From JAYENY01 sp964563465 (GTDB taxonomy: Bacteria > Patescibacteriota > Minisyncoccia > Minisyncoccales > PEYH01): a stretch of 11,771 nt of DNA. Under the pieces are notes generated by a model. The model saw only the letters and a program-made list of their open reading frames with translations. It was not told the DNA's origin and did no database searches. The first letter of the stretch is position 1. Each line of letters opens with the position of its first letter. Location: positions 1-11,771 of the forward strand of contig CAZLVZ010000015.1 in the NCBI GenBank assembly GCA_964563465.1, written 5' to 3'. Made by a program: the position numbers and the translations under genes. Positions 6,358 through 11,771 of the stretch are shown here, piece by piece.

Positions 6358-7008
6358 TTATGATTTCAATACTACGATTTTAGTTTCTGCTGGCAACCCC
6401 TGCTTTTTAATCTTTAGACTTGTCTGTGGTTCGGTTATCTCTTGTCCCATTGCCTTTAAAAACATCTCCACTTCATCAAGATTCACTTTCAATTTAGGCA
6501 ATTTGTAATGCATAGGAATAACAATCTTGGGTTCAATTTGATTAGTAATTTTTTGAGCCTCCTCTCCATTAATGGTGTAACTCCCTCCGACTGGTATTAT
6601 TAAAATATCTATATCGCCAATGGTCTCCAGTTGTTCGGGATTAAGCTCTTTTTGTCCCAAATCACCAAGATGACATAATCTTATGCCCTCAACTTCAATA
6701 GTATAAATAGTAATTTTCCCAAGATTTTTTTTCTCAAAAGAGCCATGTGAACCAGACAAGCCATGAATAAAAACATTTTTCACTTCATATTCTCCCGGAA
6801 CATCTATTAAAAGGGGATTACCTTTAATTGCCTTAATATTATTATGGTCGGAATGATTATGGGAAACTAACAAAATATCCGCTGTTAAAGATGGTAATTT
6901 TAATCCAATGTTTTCAGAAAATGGGTCAATAACGATAACTTTTTCCTCTGTTTGATTTGAGGGAATCCGAATTTCAAAACAGGATTGACCATGCCATATA
7001 ATATTCAT
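6358..7008 (-). CDS. metallo-beta-lactamase-fold metal-dependent hydrolase (UPF0173/UlaG-like)
   Basis: This 216-residue protein has the compact metallo-beta-lactamase fold. It opens with MNIIWHGQSCFEI, typical of the UPF0173/UlaG-like branch. The metal site motif H50-N-H52-S-D54-H55 follows a VSH strand, with further candidate ligands D116 (CHLGDLG) and H167 (IPMHY) in the expected order. These are the residues of a dinuclear zinc or manganese centre. Substrate is unknown: members of this branch include lactonases and many uncharacterised hydrolases. It is the first gene of the minus-strand operon, behind a good promoter at 7048-7076, and its stop codon abuts the next start. The start at 7008 gives the usual N-terminus of the family; only a poor A-rich leader precedes it, with no true Shine-Dalgarno sequence. 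Confidence 0.88.
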   Translation of the reverse strand: MNIIWHGQSCFEIRIPSNQTEEKVIVIDPFSENIGLKLPSLTADILLVSHNHSDHNNIKAIKGNPLLIDVPGEYEVKNVFIHGLSGSHGSFEKKNLGKITIYTIEVEGIRLCHLGDLGQKELNPEQLETIGDIDILIIPVGGSYTINGEEAQKITNQIEPKIVIPMHYKLPKLKVNLDEVEMFLKAMGQEITEPQTSLKIKKQGLPAETKIVVLKS

Positions 7009-7047
7009 AATGATGTTTTTCTTTTTTAATTTTTGATTATTGTGTTT

Positions 7048-7076
7048 ATTGTATCACCTATTTTGACTTTCTTCAA
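7048..7076 (-). promoter_or_regulatory. sigma70-type promoter for the hydrolase-gyrA-pilin operon
   Basis: Read on the minus strand, TTGAAG (7076-7071) and TACAAT (7053-7048) are separated by exactly 17 bp. The -10 box matches TATAAT at five of six bases and is preceded by TGa, an extended -10. Transcription would begin near 7041 and leave a leader of about 33 nt before the start at 7008. This is the best promoter-like sequence in the window and is correctly placed for the first gene of the operon. Confidence 0.65.
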
Positions 7077-7188
7077 CTCTTTAAAAATTCAAAATTCAAT
7101 ATATCCAATTTTCTAATCACTCTTTTATCTCCTTGTTTGCTCATCTAAAACCTTGCTAAACAGAATATTTTGTGTTACCTTTATTGGT

Positions 7189-8289
7189 ATGAAAACAACA
7201 ATTAAACCAAAAAATGATTTACAGGAGTTCGCTGGTCCTCCTAAAAAAGGCCAAACAATAGAGGGAAAAATTATTGGAGCTAGCCATTTTGCCGTATATG
7301 TTGATTTGGGTGCAGTTGGCGTAGGTATTATTTTCGGCAAAGAATACTATTCTGCAAAAAGTGTTCTTAGACACATAAAACCTGGCGCAACCATAAAGGC
7401 AAAGGTTATAGATGTTGACAATGAAGATGGTTATTTAGAGTTATCTCTAAGAGAGGCCCAAGATGAAATAAGCTGGGAAAGATTAAAAGAAATAGAAAAA
7501 AATTCTGAAACTATAACCGTACAAGTATCTGGAGCTAATAAGGGAGGCCTTTTAGCAGAAATGGAAAACATTAAGGGGTTTCTTCCATTATCTCAACTCT
7601 CCATCAAACATTATCCAAGAGTAAAAAATGGAGATTCTGCGGAAATACTCAAAGTTCTCCAACAGTTAGTGGGAGAAGAGCTAAGTGTTAAAATTATTGA
7701 TGCTGCTTCACAGGAAAACAAGTTAATCTTTTCAGAAAAAGCAGTTACTTCCAGAGAAATAAACCAATTCTTAGAAAATTATAAAATTGGAGATATCGTA
7801 GAGGGAAAAATTACAGGATTAGCTGATTTCGGAGCATTTATCAAATTCCCAATTATCGAAAACCTAAATTCTGATAAAGAATTATTGCAAGCCGAAGGGC
7901 TTATTCATATTTCCGAATTAGATTGGCAATTGATTGACGATGTTTCTGAAATAGTAAAAGTTGGAGATGTGGTAAAAGCAAAAATTACCGATGTATCAAA
8001 AGACGGCAAGGTCTCTCTCTCGCTTAAAGCGCTAAAAGAAGATCCGTGGAAAGGCGTAGAGAAAAAATACAAAAAAGGAGATGTTGTTGAGGGAAAAGTA
8101 GTTAAAATAAATAAACTCGGAGCCTTTGTGGAAATTGCTCCTAAAATTCGTGGTTTAGTTCATCTCTCGGAAATGGATTCTCAAAAAGAAGATAAAAATA
8201 TTCTTGTAAAAGATAAAAAGTATAAACTTGAAATCATTGCACTTGATGAAGAAACTCACAAAATGGGCCTTCGTTTGCATTCTATATAA
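7189..8289 (+). CDS. rpsA: 30S ribosomal protein S1 (four S1 domains)
   Basis: This 366-residue protein consists of four S1 RNA-binding domains at about residues 20-89, 106-184, 200-281 and 296-364. Domains 3 and 4 are the most canonical (VEGKITGLADFGAFIKF with GLIHISEL; VEGKVVKINKLGAFVEI with GLVHLSEM). Domain 3 has an insertion of about ten residues around 223-235. S1 binds mRNA at the small subunit and helps to load messages with poor Shine-Dalgarno sequences, which fits this window. E. coli S1 has six domains; four-domain forms occur in many other bacteria. I chose ATG at 7189; a TTG at 7153 in the same frame would add 12 residues unlike the family and has no ribosome-binding site. It is the first gene of the plus-strand cluster, 32 bp before ftsH. 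A role as a general S1-domain RNA-binding protein cannot be fully excluded. Confidence 0.85.
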   Translation: MKTTIKPKNDLQEFAGPPKKGQTIEGKIIGASHFAVYVDLGAVGVGIIFGKEYYSAKSVLRHIKPGATIKAKVIDVDNEDGYLELSLREAQDEISWERLKEIEKNSETITVQVSGANKGGLLAEMENIKGFLPLSQLSIKHYPRVKNGDSAEILKVLQQLVGEELSVKIIDAASQENKLIFSEKAVTSREINQFLENYKIGDIVEGKITGLADFGAFIKFPIIENLNSDKELLQAEGLIHISELDWQLIDDVSEIVKVGDVVKAKITDVSKDGKVSLSLKALKEDPWKGVEKKYKKGDVVEGKVVKINKLGAFVEIAPKIRGLVHLSEMDSQKEDKNILVKDKKYKLEIIALDEETHKMGLRLHSI

Positions 8290-8321
8290 CAAGAACAAAA
8301 ATTAATTAACTTGTTTGTGTT

Positions 8322-10163
8322 ATGAAAAAAGCAACCAAAAGTTTAACAAAAAACTTTCTATTTATTGTTCTAATTTTTGTATTCATTTCAGCAATTTTCG
8401 CTCTTTTCTCTCCGCTATCTCCATCCTTACCAGAAATTTCAATCAGCCAATTATCTCAAGAAATCAATCAAGACAAAGTAAAAAACATTGATGTTACTGG
8501 TAATAAAATTTTAGTTACCTATAAAGACGATAGCAAGGCACAAACCATAAAAGAATCAGAACTCGGACTTTCTCAAACTCTTAAAAATTACGGATTAAGT
8601 CAAGAAAAATTATCTCAATTAGATTTTAGTGTCAAAGAAGAAAAAATGGGTATTGGCCAGATAGGGTCTTTTCTCTTGCTTATCTTACCTCTTCTTTTCT
8701 TCGGTTGGTTTTTTTGGACCATGAGCAAACAGGCCAAAACAGGAGCTATGCAAGCACTCAATTTTTCAAAGACGAAAGCTCGTTTATTCGGAGCAGAAGG
8801 TCATCCAAAATCAAAAATTAACTTTAAAAATGTTGCTGGATTGAAAGAGGCGAAAGAAGAGTTAGAGGAGATCGTTGAATTTTTGAAAACTCCTAAAAAA
8901 TTTCTTGATATGGGAGCTAAAATTCCAAGGGGCGTTTTACTCTTAGGTCCTCCGGGTTGTGGTAAAACATTATTGGCAAGGGCGGTCGCGGGCGAGAGTA
9001 ATGTTCCCTTTTTCTCAATCGCTGGTTCAGAGTTTATAGAACTTTTTGTAGGAGTTGGAAGCGGAAGAGTTCGTTCCCTTTTCCAAGAAGCAAAAAAACA
9101 TAAAAAATCAATCATTTTTATTGATGAGTTAGATGCTATTGGTAGAACAAGGGGAATGGGTATGGGTGGAGGACACGACGAAAGAGAACAAACGCTAAAT
9201 CAAATCTTAGTTGAAATGGATGGATTTGAAAGAGATTCAAAAACCATAGTTATGGCCGCTACAAACAGGCCGGATGTTTTGGATCCAGCTCTTTTACGAC
9301 CCGGTAGGTTTGATAGAAGAATAGTTGTAGATTTGCCAGGCATTGAAGACAGAGAAGCAATTTTAAAAATCCATTCTTCCGGAAAACCATTGGAAACAAA
9401 AAATAATTTAAGGGAAGTCGCGGAAAGAACCCCTGGTTTTTCTGGAGCCGATTTAGCTAACCTTATGAATGAAGCTGCAATATTGGCAGCCAGAAAAAAT
9501 CAAAAGAAAATTTTCCAGAAAGAATTATTAGAATCTATAGAAAAAGTCCTTTTGGGGCCAGAAAGAAAAAGCTATGTCTTATCTAAGAAAGAAAAAGAAA
9601 TTTCTGCTTATCACGAAGCGGGACATGCTTTGGTTGCCTCTTTTTGCGAGGATGGTGATCCTGTGAGAAAGGTTTCAATCGTTTCTAGAGGAATGGCTGC
9701 TGGATATATTTTGAAATCGCCGAAAGAAGAAAGAAGAATGAAAACCAAGTCGGAATTTGTATCTGAAATTGCAACTTTTTTAGGTGGTTACTATGCAGAA
9801 AAAATAAAGTTTGGAGAAGTGACTACTGGTGCTAGTAATGATTTGAGTCGTGCATCATGGATAGCTCGTAAATTAGTAAAAGAATTCGGTATGTCTGATA
9901 GTCTTGGACCTATTGTTTTCGGCGAAAAAAAAGAATTAAGCTTTTTGGGGCAAAATTTTGGCGAGGATAAAAATTATTCTGAAAAAATAGCTGAAAAAAT
10001 AGACAAGGAGGTTGATAAAATTATAAAAGATGCTAAAAAGCAAGCAATTAAAATTCTAAAAACAAAAAAAGCTTTGTTAGAAAAAATTGCTAAAACTCTA
10101 ATCAAAAACGAAACGATTGAAAGAGAAGAATTAGAAAAAATAATAGGGAAAATAAAAAAATAA
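8322..10163 (+). CDS. ftsH: ATP-dependent zinc metalloprotease FtsH
   Basis: This 613-residue AAA+ protease is anchored in the cytoplasmic membrane and degrades misfolded membrane proteins and some cytoplasmic regulators as a hexamer. Order of parts: transmembrane helix 1 (about 11-30), a small extracytoplasmic domain (about 31-110), transmembrane helix 2 (about 112-134), and a AAA+ module with Walker A GPPGCGKT (209-216), pore loop FVGVG (242-246), Walker B IIFIDELD (264-271) and second region of homology ATNRPDVLDPALLRPGRFD (313-331, arginines R326 and R329). The M41 protease domain follows, with H431-E-A-G-H435 and the third zinc ligand D507 (GASNDLS). The residues after the pore loop read GSGRVR instead of the usual GASRVR, a small deviation. 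Length is normal and all catalytic residues are present. It begins 32 bp after rpsA without a Shine-Dalgarno sequence and ends 15 bp before the tRNA pair. Confidence 0.97.
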   Translation: MKKATKSLTKNFLFIVLIFVFISAIFALFSPLSPSLPEISISQLSQEINQDKVKNIDVTGNKILVTYKDDSKAQTIKESELGLSQTLKNYGLSQEKLSQLDFSVKEEKMGIGQIGSFLLLILPLLFFGWFFWTMSKQAKTGAMQALNFSKTKARLFGAEGHPKSKINFKNVAGLKEAKEELEEIVEFLKTPKKFLDMGAKIPRGVLLLGPPGCGKTLLARAVAGESNVPFFSIAGSEFIELFVGVGSGRVRSLFQEAKKHKKSIIFIDELDAIGRTRGMGMGGGHDEREQTLNQILVEMDGFERDSKTIVMAATNRPDVLDPALLRPGRFDRRIVVDLPGIEDREAILKIHSSGKPLETKNNLREVAERTPGFSGADLANLMNEAAILAARKNQKKIFQKELLESIEKVLLGPERKSYVLSKKEKEISAYHEAGHALVASFCEDGDPVRKVSIVSRGMAAGYILKSPKEERRMKTKSEFVSEIATFLGGYYAEKIKFGEVTTGASNDLSRASWIARKLVKEFGMSDSLGPIVFGEKKELSFLGQNFGEDKNYSEKIAEKIDKEVDKIIKDAKKQAIKILKTKKALLEKIAKTLIKNETIEREELEKIIGKIKK

Positions 10164-10178
10164 AATAGTTATTGACTA

Positions 10179-10250
10179 GGGCGCGTAGCTCAATGGTGGA
10201 GCAAGGTCCTTATAAGGCCGAGGTTGTTGGTTCAAATCCAACCGTGCCCA
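10179..10250 (+). tRNA. tRNA-Ile (anticodon UAU)
   Basis: A complete cloverleaf can be folded. The acceptor stem is GGGCGCG (10179-10185) with CGTGCCC (10243-10249), including one G-U pair, and A10250 is the discriminator. The D stem is GCTC/GAGC with a short 7-nt loop; the T stem is GTTGG/CCAAC with loop TTCAAAT. The anticodon stem-loop is AGGTC-CTTATAA-GGCCG, with an A.G mismatch at its outermost pair and anticodon TAT at 10211-10213, followed by A37. This decodes the isoleucine codon AUA. Most bacteria read AUA with a CAU tRNA modified to lysidine, so UAU is uncommon. No CCA is encoded. A TAAAAT at 10161-10166 could be a -10 box but has no matching -35, so read-through from ftsH seems likelier. 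Confidence 0.88.
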
Positions 10251-10257
10251 CATTCTC

Positions 10258-10331
10258 GGGCGGTTAGCTCAGCTGGCCAGAGCGCCTCATTTACACTGAG
10301 GAAGTCGCAGGTTCAAATCCTGCACCGCCCA
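10258..10331 (+). tRNA. tRNA-Val (anticodon UAC)
   Basis: This is a perfect cloverleaf. The acceptor stem is GGGCGGT (10258-10264) with ACCGCCC (10324-10330), and the discriminator is A10331. The D stem is GCTC/GAGC, the anticodon stem CCTCA/TGAGG with loop TTTACAC (anticodon TAC at 10292-10294), and the T stem GCAGG/CCTGC with loop TTCAAAT. It decodes GUA and, with wobble modification, other valine codons. It follows the tRNA-Ile after 7 nt, so the two are processed from one transcript. CCA is not encoded, and the start codon of the next gene begins only two nucleotides after the discriminator base. Confidence 0.95.
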
Positions 10332-10333
10332 CA

Positions 10334-11032
10334 ATGGATATAATATACCAAGACAAAAATCTTTTAGCTGTAGACAAACCATCAGGAATAAACTCGGACA
10401 AAGAATTAATGGAAAAGCTGGTAAAAGAATTTCCTCAACTTAAAGAGGTGGGAGAGAGCCCAAGATATGGATTGATTCATAGGTTAGACAAAGATACCTC
10501 CGGAATATTGCTCATAGCAAAAGACAATAAAAGCTTGTCTTTTTTTCAAAAACAGTTTAAACAGAGAGAGATAGAAAAAAAGTATATTGCCTTGGTGGCT
10601 GGCTCTATTAAAAGCAATGAGGGAATTATTAAAACACTGATTGGTAGAGATAAAAAAAGTATTAAACAAAGGGTTTATTTACCTTCAAGCCCAGAATCAA
10701 AAAGAACGGGGCCAAGGCCTGCTGAAACTTTATGGAAAGTTTTGAAGAGATATAAAAAATTTACACTCATTGAAGCTAGCCCAAAAACCGGAAGGAAGCA
10801 TCAAGTAAGAGTTCATCTTGCATATATTGGGCATCCAGTAGTTGGCGACAAACTTTATTCTTTTAAAAATCAACTTTGCCCAAAAAATTTAAAAAGGCAA
10901 TTTCTTCATGCGAATGAATTAAAAATTAAATTATTTAATGGGCAAAAGAAAAAATTTATTTCACAATTGCCAAAAGAATTAAAACAAATTCTCCGAACTA
11001 TTCAAAAAGAATCGTCGGACAGAATAAATTAA
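10334..11032 (+). CDS. RluA-family pseudouridine synthase
   Basis: This 232-residue enzyme converts specific uridines in RNA, usually 23S rRNA, to pseudouridine. The N-terminus (IIYQDKNLLAVDKPSG, 3-18) is typical of the catalytic domain, the signature HRLDKDTSG (49-57) holds the catalytic Asp52, and the C-terminal substrate-binding motif is GRKHQVRVHLAYIGHPVVGD. There is no N-terminal S4 domain, so it is closer in layout to RluA than to RluD; which base it modifies cannot be told, so no symbol is given. The start is secure because the family's N-terminus begins right there, yet it lies only 3 bp after the tRNA-Val discriminator base and has no ribosome-binding site. It ends 4 bp before rplS, which fits co-transcription with a ribosomal protein gene. 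Confidence 0.92.
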   Translation: MDIIYQDKNLLAVDKPSGINSDKELMEKLVKEFPQLKEVGESPRYGLIHRLDKDTSGILLIAKDNKSLSFFQKQFKQREIEKKYIALVAGSIKSNEGIIKTLIGRDKKSIKQRVYLPSSPESKRTGPRPAETLWKVLKRYKKFTLIEASPKTGRKHQVRVHLAYIGHPVVGDKLYSFKNQLCPKNLKRQFLHANELKIKLFNGQKKKFISQLPKELKQILRTIQKESSDRIN

Positions 11033-11036
11033 AATT

Positions 11037-11510
11037 ATGACAGACAAAATAAAAGAACAAGTTCAAGAATCAATCTTAAGCATCCGTCCAGGAGACACTG
11101 TTAAGGTTTATCAAATTATAAAAGAAATAGAAAAGCCAAGCAAAAAAGGGAAAAAAGAAGAACCTAAAAAAGAAAAAATACAAATTTTTGAAGGCACTGT
11201 CTTGTCAAGAAAACACGGCAAAGAACCTGGCGCAACAATTACAATTCGCAAAATCATAGATGGAATTGGGGTAGAAAAAATATTTCCTATTCATTCCCCT
11301 TTAATAAAAAATATTGAAATTATAAGACGAACAAAAGTTAGGCGAGCGAAGCTTTTTTATCTAAGAACAGCAAAAGGCAAAAGGGCTCGACTAAAAGCTG
11401 TTCCGTTTACTCCTACAAAATCAACAAAAATGAAAGAAACTCCTAAAATAGAAAAAATAGAGGAGCCAAAAGGAAATAAGCAGAACAATGAGGGGGAGTC
11501 AAAAAAATAA
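11037..11510 (+). CDS. rplS: 50S ribosomal protein bL19 with basic insertion and tail
   Basis: bL19 sits at the interface of the two ribosomal subunits. The conserved core is plain: RPGDTVKVY (17-25), FEGTVLSRKHG (51-61), GVEKIFPIHSPLIKNIEI (78-95) and VRRAKLFYLR (101-110). At 157 residues it is longer than the usual about 115. Two parts account for this: a Lys/Glu-rich insertion at about 32-47, between the first beta strands, and a hydrophilic Lys/Glu/Pro tail of about 35 residues (123-157). Both look disordered and lie outside the core. The gene begins 4 bp after the pseudouridine synthase stop and has no Shine-Dalgarno sequence. Its last 23 bp overlap the start of an endonuclease gene in another frame. 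Confidence 0.95.
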   Translation: MTDKIKEQVQESILSIRPGDTVKVYQIIKEIEKPSKKGKKEEPKKEKIQIFEGTVLSRKHGKEPGATITIRKIIDGIGVEKIFPIHSPLIKNIEIIRRTKVRRAKLFYLRTAKGKRARLKAVPFTPTKSTKMKETPKIEKIEEPKGNKQNNEGESKK

Positions 11511-11771
11511 AAATTACCAGATAACATGGTGCTCTGATTTCGCCTATGCGGTTGGGTTATTAACCGCAGATGGCAATTTATCCAAGGACGGTCGCCATAT
11601 TAACCTTACATCAAAAGACATTCAGCTCCTTAAAACTTTTAAAAAATGCATCAGATTAAATGGTGTAAAAATAAGCACCAAATCGGGTGGCTATTCGAAA
11701 AAAAGATATTCTTACATCCAATTTAGTAATGTTAAATTGTATAGATGGCTCTCAGAAATCGGCTTAACCCC
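11488..11771 (+). CDS. LAGLIDADG homing endonuclease-like protein, 3' end beyond window
   Basis: An open frame starts with ATG at 11488 and runs to the window edge (94 complete codons, no stop). Residues 16-41 contain SDFAYAVGLLTADGNLSKDG, in which the segment around GLLTADG matches the first LAGLIDADG helix and its acidic metal-binding residue. The following INLTSKDIQLLKTFKKCI and YIQFSNVKLYRWLSEIGL fit the beta-sheet and helices of the same fold. A second LAGLIDADG motif would be expected to the right. The start overlaps the last 23 bp of rplS in a different frame; no later ATG precedes the motif. The frame is visibly less A-rich than rplS, which fits a foreign origin. It appears to be a free-standing endonuclease, as rplS is intact upstream, although an open frame that continues as something larger cannot be excluded. 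Confidence 0.75.
   Translation, partial: MRGSQKNKNYQITWCSDFAYAVGLLTADGNLSKDGRHINLTSKDIQLLKTFKKCIRLNGVKISTKSGGYSKKRYSYIQFSNVKLYRWLSEIGLT

Noticed and set aside
7063..7091. TTGACT at 7063-7068 as a -35 box for rpsA on the plus strand.
   Set aside because: No acceptable -10 box lies 16-18 bp downstream (AAATTC, AATTCA or ATTCAA), so the rpsA promoter remains unlocated.
7153..7188. TTG start for the S1 protein that would add 12 residues.
   Set aside because: The added residues are hydrophobic and unlike S1 N-termini, and no ribosome-binding site precedes the TTG; ATG at 7189 is preferred.
8288..8315. AACAAG...CTTGTT inverted repeat between rpsA and ftsH as a terminator.
   Set aside because: The stem is six mostly A/T pairs with a 16-nt loop and no following T-run; it would not terminate transcription.
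8801..9115. Open frame on the minus strand opposite the ATPase part of ftsH.
   Set aside because: The plus strand encodes all FtsH motifs without interruption; the opposite frame has no recognisable domain or start signal.
1..11771. CRISPR array, insertion sequence with terminal inverted repeats, prophage genes or rRNA.
   Set aside because: No regularly spaced DNA repeats, transposase motifs, phage structural genes or rRNA sequence were seen; the only mobile elements are the intein and the LAGLIDADG gene.

Overview
The window is an AT-rich bacterial chromosome segment (roughly one third G+C by eye) that most resembles a Candidate Phyla Radiation genome (Patescibacteria, probably a Parcubacteria-type lineage). 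The clues are tightly packed genes, starts almost without Shine-Dalgarno sequences, a compact four-domain S1 protein, several VirB2/TrbC-like small membrane proteins, an intein in a housekeeping gene, and tRNA genes with no encoded CCA. TGA acts as an ordinary stop (it ends gyrA), so this is not one of the relatives that read TGA as glycine. The lineage is inferred from gene style, not from a marker tree.

The left part (140-7008) is read on the minus strand and looks like one operon. In transcription order it holds a metallo-beta-lactamase-fold hydrolase, a 68-residue single-pass membrane protein, gyrA, a small class I methyltransferase, and three VirB2/TrbC-like pilin-type proteins. Junctions are tiny or overlapping: stop and start codons abut at 6357/6358, gyrA overlaps both neighbours by 16-17 bp, and the last gaps are 4-7 bp. 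A good sigma70-type promoter (TTGAAG, 17 bp, TGaTACAAT) lies just upstream of the hydrolase.

gyrA is interrupted by a 525-codon in-frame intein inserted about 11 residues before the catalytic tyrosine. It carries an HNH endonuclease rather than the commoner LAGLIDADG type, followed by about 13 copies of a short 'W-x-D/N-P-E-Y-R' repeat spaced 17 or 21-22 residues apart. This is the most unusual structure in the window.

The right part (7189-11771) is read on the plus strand: ribosomal protein S1, the membrane protease FtsH, tRNA-Ile with anticodon UAU, tRNA-Val(UAC), an RluA-family pseudouridine synthase starting 2 nt after the tRNA-Val body, ribosomal protein bL19, and the start of a LAGLIDADG endonuclease gene that overlaps the 3' end of rplS and runs off the window. 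Most of these genes serve translation and protein quality control. The two endonuclease genes are selfish elements lodged in or against essential genes.

Points of most interest: the HNH intein with its repeat array; four copies of a VirB2/TrbC module across three adjacent genes, one with a tandem duplication and one with a cysteine-rich ectodomain; a tRNA-Ile with UAU in place of the usual lysidine-modified CAU; and a tRNA/mRNA junction that would yield a nearly leaderless message.
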